Shown in pieces: positions 1 to 7,389 of a DNA stretch of 64,000 bases. Every line of letters starts with the position of its first letter. Positions within the stretch are counted from its first letter, which is position 1. Made by a program: the position numbers and the translations under genes. Source of the stretch: Leucobacter chironomi DSM 19883. Its GTDB lineage: Bacteria; Actinomycetota; Actinomycetes; Actinomycetales; Microbacteriaceae. The stretch covers positions 124,001 to 188,000 of the forward strand of contig NZ_ATXU01000002.1 of assembly GCF_000421845.1 (NCBI RefSeq). The letters run 5' to 3'. The notes beneath the pieces were generated by a model, which worked only from the letters and a program-made list of their open reading frames with translations, was not told where the DNA came from and did no database searches.

Positions 1-492
1 CAGTCCCGCGACGTAGGCGGCCTGCGCCACGTGCGCGGCGGCGTCGACGGAGATGCTCACGAGACGCGCGGCCCGGGTCACCGGTGGATCCCACTGCTGG
101 TCCACGATCTCGTCGAGCGCGTCGTCGTCGAGCGTACGCAGGTAGGCCAGCTGCGCGTCCACCACGGCGGCGAGGTGGTCGAGCAGCAGCTCGGGGTCGT
201 CTACCACGACGGTGCGCGCCTCCTCGGGCGTGTGCCCGTACCCCATCTCGTGCGGGTCGAGGGGGAGCCCGAAGCGCCGGTCGAAGCCGGTCGCCGTCCA
301 GACCGGTTCGCGGCCGGAGAGCGCCGCGAGCTGCTCGTCGAGCTGGCGCGCGGCGTGCCACAGCAGCCACGCGATGGAGTTGTCATGGTGCGGGTGCGCG
401 TTCAGCAGACCCGGGGTGAGGGAGAGTCGCAGCGCCTCCGCGGCGGCCCTCGGCCGTTCGGCCAGGTCGATGAGAATGTCGATGGTGTGCAT
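1..492 (-). CDS. DinB-like (DUF664-type) protein, partial
   Basis: The gene runs off the left edge; 164 codons are visible from an ATG at 490-492. The translation looks like a DinB/DUF664 four-helix-bundle protein, a metal-binding fold found in thiol-dependent S-transferases (in actinobacteria often mycothiol-dependent) and in proteins of unknown role. Support is the early helix carrying WLLWHAARQLDEQL with His near residue 46, the preceding His cluster at 33-36, and a later DAAAHVAQ segment that would supply another metal ligand. It is the last gene of a minus-strand group with the SDR and FAD reductase upstream, 34 bases apart, so probably co-transcribed. Substrate cannot be told. The presence of mshC in the window makes a mycothiol link possible, but that is inference. 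Confidence 0.7.
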   Translation of the reverse strand, partial: MHTIDILIDLAERPRAAAEALRLSLTPGLLNAHPHHDNSIAWLLWHAARQLDEQLAALSGREPVWTATGFDRRFGLPLDPHEMGYGHTPEEARTVVVDDPELLLDHLAAVVDAQLAYLRTLDDDALDEIVDQQWDPPVTRAARLVSISVDAAAHVAQAAYVAGL

Positions 493-526
493 GTCGTGCT
501 GCCGCCGCGGGCTCGGAGCGTGGCCC

Positions 527-1327
527 TCAGAACGTCGCGACGGATCCTCCGTCCACTCGATAGTTCGAACCGTTCACGAAAGAGGCGCGATCGGAGCACA
601 GGAACGCGATGACTGCCGCCACCTCCTCAGGGGAGCCTCGTCGCTTGAGCTCGAGGAAGGGGCGCTCCTCGTCGAGGAAGGAGCGGATCGCCTCGTCTCT
701 CGTCACCCCCAGCTCGTCGGCGCGGCGATCCATCATCGCATCGGTCATCGGCGTGCGGATGAAGGCGGGGGAGACCGCGTTGACGAGCAGGCCCTGACCC
801 GCGTAGCTGCGGGAGAGCCCCTTTGCGAGCGCGAGCACTCCCGCCTTCGCGGCGCAATAGGGCAGCTCGTCGTCGTACGGCTGCACGGCATCCTCCGAGG
901 CGATGACCACGAGACGCCCCCGGCCGCTCGCGCGCAGATCGTCGAGGAAGGCACGGGTGACGCGAACGGGGGCGAGCAGGTCGACGTCGAGCGTCGAGAG
1001 CCAGCCCGCGTCGTCGATCTCGTGAAACTTGCCCTGGGCGCCGGTGATCCCCGCGCAGTGCACGAGCGTGTCGACGGGGCCGACGGCGGCGGCCGTGCGG
1101 CGCCGCAGCTCCTCGATGTCGGCCGGGCGGGTGAGGTCGGCAGGGAACGCGTGCAGCCGATCCGGCGCAGCGCCCAGATCCTGCGCGGCCGCGCGCAGCT
1201 GATCTGCATCGCGGTCGGTCAGCACGACCGTCGCCCCCTCCCTGAGCAGTTCGGCGGCGGTGCTCCAGCCGATGCCCGAGTCGCCTCCGGTGATGAGGGC
1301 CGTGCGGCCCGCGATGCCGAGATCCAT
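527..1327 (-). CDS. short-chain dehydrogenase/reductase (SDR)
   Basis: A 266-residue classical SDR, an NAD(P)-dependent oxidoreductase of the cytoplasm. The glycine motif TGGDSGIG lies at residues 13-20, the structural HCAG (usual NNAG) at 90-93, and the catalytic set is Ser144, Tyr157 and Lys161 (YCAAK). The C-terminus VNGSNYRVDGG is typical of the family. The open frame extends much further upstream, but the ATG at 1325-1327 is preceded by a strong AAGGAAGGAG ribosome site and starts exactly where SDR homology starts, so I use it. It sits 61 bases behind the FAD reductase gene and just before the DinB-like gene. Asp40-rich text after the second strand (LTDRDAD) suggests NAD(H) preference. 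The substrate is unknown. Confidence 0.85.
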   Translation of the reverse strand: MDLGIAGRTALITGGDSGIGWSTAAELLREGATVVLTDRDADQLRAAAQDLGAAPDRLHAFPADLTRPADIEELRRRTAAAVGPVDTLVHCAGITGAQGKFHEIDDAGWLSTLDVDLLAPVRVTRAFLDDLRASGRGRLVVIASEDAVQPYDDELPYCAAKAGVLALAKGLSRSYAGQGLLVNAVSPAFIRTPMTDAMMDRRADELGVTRDEAIRSFLDEERPFLELKRRGSPEEVAAVIAFLCSDRASFVNGSNYRVDGGSVATF

Positions 1328-1388
1328 GGTGCTCCTTCCTTGTGCGGCCGGATGCGGCCGGGTTCCGCTGGATGCTGCTGGAGGCCGC

Positions 1389-2594
1389 TCAGTCGTCGTC
1401 CTTCGTCGGGATGCGGCGCCGCAGCGCCTCGCGATCCGAGGCGTCGGCGTGCGCGATCGCGTCGCGGGCCGCGTCGCGGCGGCCCGCGACGCCCCAGAGC
1501 AGTACACCCGCAACACGATCTCCGTCGACGTAGTACACGACGCCCCGCTCGCCATCCCACTGCTCGACGGTCTCGAATGACGAGTCGAGGGTGCCGACCG
1601 CCTCGTAGCGATGACCGAACACCACCGAGTAGAAGAAGGGCGTGTGGTCGTAGGGCTCATCGGCGCCTGCGAGGTTGCGGCCTGCCCGGTGCCCCATCTC
1701 GACGGCGTTGTCGACGTGCTCGATGCGGCGCCGGCCGAGGATCTCGTCGGGGTAGGAGGCGATGTCGCCCGCGGCGAAGATCCGGGGATCGCTCGTGCGC
1801 AGCCGCGCGTCGACCAGCACGCCGTCGTCGGTGTCGAGGCCGCTCTGTCCGGCCAGTTCGATGTTCGGGGTCACCCCGACCCCCACCACCACCGCGTCGC
1901 AGCTCACCTCGCTCCCGTCCGACAGTGCGAGGCGCACCGCGCCGTCCGGCTCCACCTCCGCCCCCGCGGCCCGGGCACTCGGCACCAGCGTCACGCCGTG
2001 GCGCTCGTACATGCCCTGGAATCTGGAGGCCAAGCCGGACGGGAACTTCGATCCGCCCAGCACCGCGTCGGGGAAGATCAAGGTGACCCGGGTGTCGTTC
2101 TGCACGAGGGCCGCCGCCAGCTCGGTGCCGATGAAACTGCCCCCGACCACCGCCACGTGCCGCCCGTCGCCGGAGAGCCGGCGCAGCCGCCGGTAGTCTT
2201 CGACGGAGCGGAAGCAGACGATGCGATCGTCGTCGGGGAGGCCCGCCGTGTTCGGGGTGCCGCCCGTCGCGAGCAGTAGCTGCTCGTACCGCAGCTCGAT
2301 CCCGTGCTCCGTGCGCACGACGCGCTCGTCGCGGTCGATCGCCACCGCCCGCTCGCCGGCGAGCCGTGTCGCGCCCGTGTCGGCCTCGGTGTCGAGCCAG
2401 GCGTCGTCGAATGCGAAGGAGGCGTCGGTCCAGAGCTTCTTCGAGAGCGCGGGGCGCGCGACCGGGGGCGTCTCCTCCTCCGCCACGATGCCGATGGGGC
2501 CGTCGGGGTCGAGTTCGCGGATGCCGCGGGCCGCGCTGTCCGCGACCATGCCGCCGCCGATGATGAGGTACCGGTACTCGCTGCGCTCGGACAT
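1389..2594 (-). CDS. FAD-dependent NAD(P)H oxidoreductase, ferredoxin-reductase/AIF type
   Basis: A 401-residue pyridine nucleotide-disulfide oxidoreductase-like flavoprotein. Residues 9-19 (YLIIGGGMVAD) form the FAD-binding glycine motif, VAVVGGSFIGTELA near 168-181 the NAD(P)H motif, and TSDPRIFAAGDIA near 282-294 the second FAD motif. The C-terminal part resembles the reductase domain of rubredoxin/ferredoxin reductases and AIF proteins. Family members move electrons from NAD(P)H to a small carrier or act as quinone reductases. No carrier gene is next to it here. It heads the minus-strand group with the SDR and DinB-like genes. The ATG at 2592-2594 is the only start that keeps the full N-terminal Rossmann strand. 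Confidence 0.85.
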   Translation of the reverse strand: MSERSEYRYLIIGGGMVADSAARGIRELDPDGPIGIVAEEETPPVARPALSKKLWTDASFAFDDAWLDTEADTGATRLAGERAVAIDRDERVVRTEHGIELRYEQLLLATGGTPNTAGLPDDDRIVCFRSVEDYRRLRRLSGDGRHVAVVGGSFIGTELAAALVQNDTRVTLIFPDAVLGGSKFPSGLASRFQGMYERHGVTLVPSARAAGAEVEPDGAVRLALSDGSEVSCDAVVVGVGVTPNIELAGQSGLDTDDGVLVDARLRTSDPRIFAAGDIASYPDEILGRRRIEHVDNAVEMGHRAGRNLAGADEPYDHTPFFYSVVFGHRYEAVGTLDSSFETVEQWDGERGVVYYVDGDRVAGVLLWGVAGRRDAARDAIAHADASDREALRRRIPTKDDD

Positions 2595-2640
2595 GTCTTC
2601 ACGGTAGTCAGCGGCGGCGGCCCGACGGCAGGGCCTTGCG

Positions 2641-2708
2641 GGCGCCCCTCGGCAGTGCTAGCGGCGCCGCACCCGCGCGGCGCCCCTCGGCAGTGCTAGC
2701 GGCGCCGC
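2641..2708. repeat. 30-bp direct repeat, two exact copies
   Basis: The same 30 bases occur at 2641-2670 and 2679-2708, separated by eight bases. Each copy starts GGCGCCCCTCGGCAGTGC and ends CTAGCGGCGCCGC. The repeat lies in the 220-base gap between the divergent FAD reductase and the SHOCT-type gene. Confidence 0.95.
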
Positions 2709-2719
2709 GCGGGTGCGGC
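2666..2719. repeat. perfect 19-bp inverted repeat
   Basis: Arms 2666-2684 and 2701-2719 are exact reverse complements with a 16-base loop. The right arm is made partly from the second direct-repeat copy. It lies just upstream of the TAAACT box at 2733, so it could be a divergent regulatory hairpin or a terminator against read-in. No T-tract follows. Confidence 0.9.
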
Positions 2720-2732
2720 GGCTGCGGTGGGA

Positions 2733-2738
2733 TAAACT
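2733..2738 (+). promoter_or_regulatory. -10 box TAAACT for the SHOCT-type gene
   Basis: TAAACT fits the actinobacterial TAnnnT -10 pattern. It would give a leader of about 70 bases, ending with an AAGGAG ribosome site at 2804-2809. Confidence 0.55.
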
Positions 2739-2815
2739 TCGCGAGCGCACTCGAACTCGACGGCGTGCAGGCGCTCGGCGATCCCGATCGCCGGATCACC
2801 GCGAAGGAGTTCATC

Positions 2816-3200
2816 ATGTCTTTCTGGACCTCATTCTGGGACATCATCGTCTGGTTCTTCTGGATCTTCGTGTTCATCGCCTACCTCATGGCGCTGTTCT
2901 CGATCATCGGCGACCTGTTCCGCGACCGCACGACGAAGGGGTGGGTGAAGGCCATCTGGGTCGTCTTCCTCATCTTCGTGCCGTTCCTCACCGCCCTCGT
3001 CTACCTCATTGCGAGGGGCGAGGGGATGGGCCGCCGCGCATCGGCCGCCGCCGAAGAGCAGCAGCAGGCTGCCGAGGACTACATCCGCACCGTCGCAGGT
3101 GACAGTCCGGCCCAGCAGATCGAGCGCGCCCCAGCTCCTGACTGCCGGTGCGATCACCGAGGAGGAGTTCGCGGCGCTCAAGAGTCGCGCGCTCGCCTGA
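2816..3200 (+). pseudogene. small membrane protein with SHOCT-like tail, frameshifted
   Basis: The ATG at 2816 has a good AAGGAG ribosome site seven bases upstream. The protein has two membrane helices (about residues 8-32 and 44-65), then an Ala/Gln-rich stretch. The frame then breaks: from about 3129 the homologous tail, AGAITEEEFAALKSRALA, continues in another frame and stops at 3198-3200. Removing one C from the CCCC run at 3129-3132 restores a 127-residue protein ending in a SHOCT-like short helix-turn-helix motif, the usual architecture for this family (phospholipase D N-terminal-like plus SHOCT). Left uncorrected, the frame reads on to 3358 with nonsense sequence. It is either a real one-base insertion or a homopolymer read error. 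Family function is not known. Confidence 0.8.
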
Positions 3201-3223
3201 ACGCGAACGACTCATCGAGCGTG

Positions 3224-3259
3224 ACGGCCTCCCGGGCGCTCAGGCGCGCGGGAGGCCGT
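3224..3259 (+). terminator. hairpin terminator after the SHOCT-type gene
   Basis: Arms 3224-3234 and 3249-3259 (ACGGCCTCCCG / CGGGAGGCCGT) are exact complements, followed by TGTCCGTTTT. It lies 23 bases after the corrected stop codon. Confidence 0.75.
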
Positions 3260-3355
3260 TGTCCGTTTTCGCCGTCGGGCGCTGCGGCCGGGGCCGCGTC
3301 GAGGTACTGGGGTCGGACGCTGCGGCCGGGGCTCCCATTTGGGCGCGAGAGCGCG

Positions 3356-3361
3356 TAGGCT
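3356..3361 (+). promoter_or_regulatory. -10 box TAGGCT for the dehydrogenase lipoprotein
   Basis: TAGGCT sits 37 bases before the ATG at 3399, leaving a short leader that holds the GGAGG ribosome site. Confidence 0.5.
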
Positions 3362-3398
3362 CACCGGCAAGAGCCGCGCACGGCGAACGGAGGCCGAG

Positions 3399-4562
3399 AT
3401 GTCCGCGAACAGCTCGACTCGGCGCCGTGGCGGCGCGGCCGTCGCCGCGGTCGAAGTCACCGTCGCCGCGCTCACCTTGTTCGTCGGCTGCGCGAAACCG
3501 GAGACCCCGCAGGGCGGAGACGAATCCGGCGCGCCGTCGAGACCCGCGGAGGTGATCGCCACCGGGCTCGACGCGCCCTGGTCGATCGCGTTCCATCACG
3601 GCACACCGCTCGTCAGCGAGCGCGACACCGCCCGCATCGTGGAGCTCACCGCGGCGGGCGGGGTCCGCGAAGTGGGGCGGATCGAGGGCGTCACTCCGGC
3701 GGGCGAGGGCGGACTGCTCGGCATCGCCGTGCACGAGGAGCATCTCTACGTCTCCCTCACCGCGGGCGACCGGAACCGCATCGAGCGCTTCCCGCTCTCG
3801 GGAGAACCGGGTGCGCTCGCGCTGGGGGACGCGGAGACGGTGCTCGACGGCATTCCCGCCGCCGTCAACCACAACGGCGGACGCATCGCCTTCGGCCCGG
3901 ACGGGATGCTCTGCGCCACCACGGGCGACGCCGGTGAACCGGACGACGCCCAAGACCCCGACTCGCTCGCCGGGAAGATCCTGCGCCTCACCCCGGACGG
4001 GCAGGTGCCCGACGACAACCCGTTCCCCGCTTCGTTCGTGTACACCCTCGGCCACCGCAACCCGCAGGGTCTCGCCTGGGACGCCGACGGCGTGCTCTAC
4101 GCCTCCGAGTTCGGGCAGAACACCTGGGACGAACTGAACGTGATCGAGGCGGGCGGCAACTACGGCTGGCCGGAGGTCGAGGGTATCGCGGAGCGCAGCG
4201 GCTTCATCGACCCCGTGCAGCAGTGGACGCCGGCGGAGGCCAGCCCGAGTGGCCTGACCGTCGCCGACGGGCGGCTCTTCATCGCCAACCTGCGCGGCGA
4301 ACGACTGCGCTCGGTGCCGCTCGCAGACCTCGGCGCGGCGACTGTGCACCTCGCCGGAGACTACGGGCGTCTGCGCGACGCGGTGACCGCGCCGGACGGG
4401 ACGCTCTGGCTGATCACCAGCAACACCGACGGTCGCGGAGCGCCGAGATCGGACGACGACCGGGTGCTGCGAATCGACACGCGCGGGTTCGTCGGCGCCG
4501 GTCAGGCCCGGGCGCGCCGCGCCCGCCGCCGGGCCAGCACCCGGGTGGCGATGAGACCCTGA
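3399..4562 (+). CDS. PQQ-type sorbosone/glucose dehydrogenase-like lipoprotein
   Basis: A 387-residue exported protein of the soluble aldose sugar dehydrogenase family, six-bladed beta-propellers that oxidise sugars with PQQ in many members. The N-terminus has Arg residues, a hydrophobic stretch and a lipobox-like LFVGC (Cys31), so it is probably membrane-anchored outside the cell. Family motifs are VNHNGGRIAFGPDG (the NH pair at the cofactor site), TTGDAGEPDD, LGHRNPQGLAWD and GNYGWPEVEG. The ATG at 3399 follows AACGGAGG with ideal spacing; an upstream start lacks this. The last 20 codons are antisense to the end of mntC, a 61-base convergent overlap, and read as Arg/Ala-rich filler (ARARRARRRAS). 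No PQQ synthesis genes are in the window, so cofactor use is an assumption from the family. Confidence 0.85.
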   Translation: MSANSSTRRRGGAAVAAVEVTVAALTLFVGCAKPETPQGGDESGAPSRPAEVIATGLDAPWSIAFHHGTPLVSERDTARIVELTAAGGVREVGRIEGVTPAGEGGLLGIAVHEEHLYVSLTAGDRNRIERFPLSGEPGALALGDAETVLDGIPAAVNHNGGRIAFGPDGMLCATTGDAGEPDDAQDPDSLAGKILRLTPDGQVPDDNPFPASFVYTLGHRNPQGLAWDADGVLYASEFGQNTWDELNVIEAGGNYGWPEVEGIAERSGFIDPVQQWTPAEASPSGLTVADGRLFIANLRGERLRSVPLADLGAATVHLAGDYGRLRDAVTAPDGTLWLITSNTDGRGAPRSDDDRVLRIDTRGFVGAGQARARRARRRASTRVAMRP

Positions 4563-5371
4563 CGCGGCCCGAACAGGTAGGCCAGCGCGAACGCGGCCCC
4601 CTGCGCGAGCACGATCATGGGGCCGGAGGCGGTGTCGAGGTAGTAGCTCGTGTAGAGGCCGATGATCGCGCAGCCGGCTGCGACCGCGGGGGCGATCACG
4701 AGCATGCGGCCGAAGCGATCGGTGAGGAGGTAGGCGGTGGCGCCGGGGATGATGAGCATCGCGACCACGAGGATCACGCCGACCGCCTGCAGGGCGACGA
4801 CCGAGGTCATGGCGAGCAGGCCCAGCAGGATCGCGCCGAGGAAGCGCGGGTGCAGGCCGATGGCGTGCGCGTGGGTGGGGTCGAAGGCGAAGAGGGTGAA
4901 GTCGCGCCGCTTGACGATCAGCACGACGAAGACCAGGGCGGCGAGCACCGCGATCTGCAGCAGATCGGCGGCCGATACGCCGAGCAGGTTGCCGAAGATG
5001 ATGTGGGTGAGATCGGTCTGCGAGGGCACGACCGAGATGATCACGAGGCCGAGCGCGAACAGCGTGGTGAAGACGATGCCGATGGCGGCGTCCTCCTTCA
5101 CGCGGCTCGTGTCCCGCACCGCGCCGATGAGCGCGACGGCGAGCACGCCGAACACCACCGCCCCCAGCGCGAAGGGGGCGCCCACGAGGTAGGCGAGCGC
5201 GACGCCGGGCAGCACCGCGTGCGAGACGGCATCGCCCATCAGCGACCAGCCGATGAGCACGAGCCAGCAGGAGAGGAGCGCGCAGACGACCGAGGCGATG
5301 AGGGCCGTGGCGAGGGCTCGTGTCATGAAGTCGTAGCCGAGGGGATCGAGCAGCAGGTCGAGCGGGTTCAT
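4502..5371 (-). CDS. mntC: Mn/Zn-type ABC transporter permease
   Basis: A 289-residue polytopic permease of the ABC-3 family (MntC/ZnuB/SitD type), with about eight to nine membrane helices. The GDAVSHAVLPGVALAYL segment near the N-terminus is the family hallmark facing the ATPase, and LTDRFGRMLVIAP precedes the last helices. It forms the membrane channel for the metal delivered by MntA. Its ATG (5369-5371) overlaps the mntB stop by an ATGA junction, so translation is coupled. The 3' end overlaps the convergent lipoprotein gene by 61 bases. The C-terminus is unusually Arg-rich (LARRRARRARA). Only one permease gene is present, so the channel is likely a homodimer. Confidence 0.92.
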   Translation of the reverse strand: MNPLDLLLDPLGYDFMTRALATALIASVVCALLSCWLVLIGWSLMGDAVSHAVLPGVALAYLVGAPFALGAVVFGVLAVALIGAVRDTSRVKEDAAIGIVFTTLFALGLVIISVVPSQTDLTHIIFGNLLGVSAADLLQIAVLAALVFVVLIVKRRDFTLFAFDPTHAHAIGLHPRFLGAILLGLLAMTSVVALQAVGVILVVAMLIIPGATAYLLTDRFGRMLVIAPAVAAGCAIIGLYTSYYLDTASGPMIVLAQGAAFALAYLFGPRQGLIATRVLARRRARRARA

Positions 5372-6165
5372 GCGTCGTCTCCTCGTTGCGGGCGGTCGCC
5401 GTCGCGGTGCATGACGTCGAGCCCGAAGGCGAGCGCCAGCGCCTCCGGCTGCAGCACCGCCTCCGGGTCGCCGTGCATGAGCACGCGCCGCATGAGCAGC
5501 ACCGCCTCGTCGGCCAGGGCCGGGAGCGCGTGCAGATCGTGCGTGGATACCAGGATCGTGTGACCGTCGCTCGCGAGTTCGCGCAGCAGGCGGGTGATGG
5601 TGGCCTCCGAGCGCTTGTCGACCCCCGCGAAGGGCTCGTCGAGCAGCAGCGTCGTGGCCCCCTGGGCGATGCCCCGGGCTACGAAGGCCCGCTTGCGCTG
5701 GCCCCCGGAGAGCCGCCCGATCTGGCGGTCGGCGTAGTCGGTCAGCTCGACGCGTTCGAGTGCGCGGCCGACGGCCTCCCGGTCGGCGCGCCGGGGCCTG
5801 CGGGAGATCCCGAGGTGTCCGTAGCGCCCCATCATCACGACGTCGCGCACCGAGACGGGGAACGCCCAGTCGACGTCCTCGCTCTGGGGGACGTAGCCGA
5901 TCCGTCCTTCGCCGCGGGCGCGGGCGGGCGGATCGCCGTCGATGAGCACCGAGCCGGCATCGGGGCGGATCATGCCCATGATGGTCTTGAACAGGGTCGA
6001 CTTGCCCGAGCCGTTCATGCCGACGAGACCGCAGACGCGGCCCCGTTCGACGGTGAAGCTCGCCGAGTCGAGGGCGAGCACCTCGCCGTAGCGCACGGTG
6101 AGGTCGCGGATCTCGAGCGCGGGTGCGGGGGCGGTCGCGGGTGCGGAGTCGGCCGGGGTGCTCAT
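5368..6165 (-). CDS. mntB: Mn/Zn-type ABC transporter ATPase
   Basis: A 265-residue ABC ATPase. Walker A GMNGSGKST lies near residues 49-57, the Q-loop in VPQSEDVDW, signature LSGGQRKR, Walker B LLLDEPFAG and the switch His in VSTHDLH. The VPQSEDVDWAFP Q-loop wording is typical of the manganese/zinc/iron chelate subgroup (MntB/SitB). The N-terminus carries an Ala/Pro-rich extension of about 16 residues. It overlaps mntA upstream and mntC downstream by four bases each (ATGA), a tightly coupled three-gene operon. It powers import of the metal bound by MntA. Confidence 0.93.
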   Translation of the reverse strand: MSTPADSAPATAPAPALEIRDLTVRYGEVLALDSASFTVERGRVCGLVGMNGSGKSTLFKTIMGMIRPDAGSVLIDGDPPARARGEGRIGYVPQSEDVDWAFPVSVRDVVMMGRYGHLGISRRPRRADREAVGRALERVELTDYADRQIGRLSGGQRKRAFVARGIAQGATTLLLDEPFAGVDKRSEATITRLLRELASDGHTILVSTHDLHALPALADEAVLLMRRVLMHGDPEAVLQPEALALAFGLDVMHRDGDRPQRGDDA

Positions 6166-7112
6166 TCGGTGCTCCCGGTGAGTCCTTCGGCGATGAGCCG
6201 GGCATCGTGGCGGATCAGTTCGAGGTAGCTCGGCACGGGGCCGTCGGCCTCCGAGAGGGAGTCGACGTAGAGCACACCGCCGAAGGCGGCATCGGTCGAC
6301 TCGACGACCTGCCGCATGGGCTTGTCCGAGACCGTCGACTCGCAGAACACGGCCGGCACTGTGTTCTCGCGCACGAAGTCGATGGTGTCCGCGATCTGCC
6401 GCGGTGTCGCCTGCTGTTCGGCGTTGACCGCCCAGATGTACCGTTCGGAGAGGCCGGTGTCGCGGGCGAGGTACGAGAACGCCCCCTCGCAGGTGACGAG
6501 GGCGCGCTGCTGCTCGGGCAGTCCGGCGAGCTGTGCGATGAGCTCGTCGTGCACGAGCTGCAGCTCGGCGCGGTAGGCCTCGCCGTTGGCGGCGTAGTCT
6601 GCGGCGTGCTGCGGGTCGAGCTCGCTGAAGGCGGCGACCATGTTGCCGACGTAGAGCTGCGCGCTCCGCGGGCTCATCCAGGCGTGCGGATTCGGCAGCT
6701 CGGCGTGGGCGTCGTCGGCGATCGGGATCGGCTCGACGCCGTCGCTGACGACGGCGCGGGGAACGTCGAGGTCGGCCACGAACTGCTCGAACCAGGCCTC
6801 GAGGCCGAGGCCGTTGTCGAGGATCAGCTCGGCGTCGGCGGCACGGCGCACGTCGCTCGGCGTGGGCTCGTAGCCGTGGATCTCGGCGCCAGGCTTGGTG
6901 ATCGACTCGACGCGCAGGTGGTCGCCTGCCACGTTGCGGGCCATGTCGGCGAGCACCGTGAACGTGGTGAGCACCACTGGGCGCCCGTCGTCGGGCGCGG
7001 CCTCATCGGCAGCTTCGGCTGATCCGCAGCCTGCCAGGGTGCTCACGACGAGTGCGATCGCGGCGAGCGCGAGGCCGCGGCGGGCGGCGGTGCGGTGCGG
7101 GCGGCGGGGCAT
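6162..7112 (-). CDS. mntA: Mn-binding lipoprotein of ABC importer
   Basis: A 316-residue cluster A-I (TroA/PsaA family) solute-binding lipoprotein. The signal peptide ends in STLAGC, with Cys29 as the lipidated residue. The four expected metal ligands can be placed: His79 (AEIHGYEP), His143 (NPHAWMSP), Glu209 (VTCEGAFSY) and Asp284 (YVDSLSE). Family knowledge links the His-His-Glu-Asp set with Mn(II) (PsaA, MntC), whereas ZnuA has a third His, so manganese is the likely cargo. It is the first gene of mntA-mntB-mntC, the right order for translation of the most abundant component first. A promoter with a palindrome between -35 and -10 lies about 95 bases upstream, suggesting repression by a metal sensor such as MntR. 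Confidence 0.92.
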   Translation of the reverse strand: MPRRPHRTAARRGLALAAIALVVSTLAGCGSAEAADEAAPDDGRPVVLTTFTVLADMARNVAGDHLRVESITKPGAEIHGYEPTPSDVRRAADAELILDNGLGLEAWFEQFVADLDVPRAVVSDGVEPIPIADDAHAELPNPHAWMSPRSAQLYVGNMVAAFSELDPQHAADYAANGEAYRAELQLVHDELIAQLAGLPEQQRALVTCEGAFSYLARDTGLSERYIWAVNAEQQATPRQIADTIDFVRENTVPAVFCESTVSDKPMRQVVESTDAAFGGVLYVDSLSEADGPVPSYLELIRHDARLIAEGLTGSTE

Positions 7113-7205
7113 GGGGCTCCTGTGTTCGGGTGTGTGGGGGCGGTGTGCTGGGGTGCGGACCCGGCGCCGGTTCCGCAGGCGGAGGCGCGTGGTTCGATGG
7201 TGTCC

Positions 7206-7235
7206 ATTCTAAAGTTCGACACGGCGAACTTTCAA
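7206..7235 (-). promoter_or_regulatory. mntA promoter with palindromic operator
   Basis: On the minus strand TTGAAA (7230-7235) and TAGAAT (7206-7211) are separated by 18 bases, a good sigma-70-type promoter. An exact palindrome AAAGTTCG-N6-CGAACTTT fills 7211-7232, so a bound repressor would block RNA polymerase. The leader to the mntA start is close to 90 bases. A metal-responsive regulator (MntR/DtxR or Fur-type) is the obvious candidate, but the motif is not one I can assign. Confidence 0.7.
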
Positions 7236-7389
7236 GTCTGCGGTGCCGATGCTGATGGCTGAGCGGGCGACAGCCCCGTCCGGCGACCGCCGCAGCGGGA
7301 CGGCGACGCGGATCCCGGCTTGCAATGACCCGCACCGGCCGCAAAGGTAGTAGGGCCGGAACCGTTCGGCCGACAGGGGTGGAGGGGCC

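Noticed and set aside
4223-5563. Plus-strand frame across the end of the dehydrogenase-like gene and mntC
   Set aside because: It reads as charged low-complexity shadow; both overlapping genes are firmly supported in other frames.
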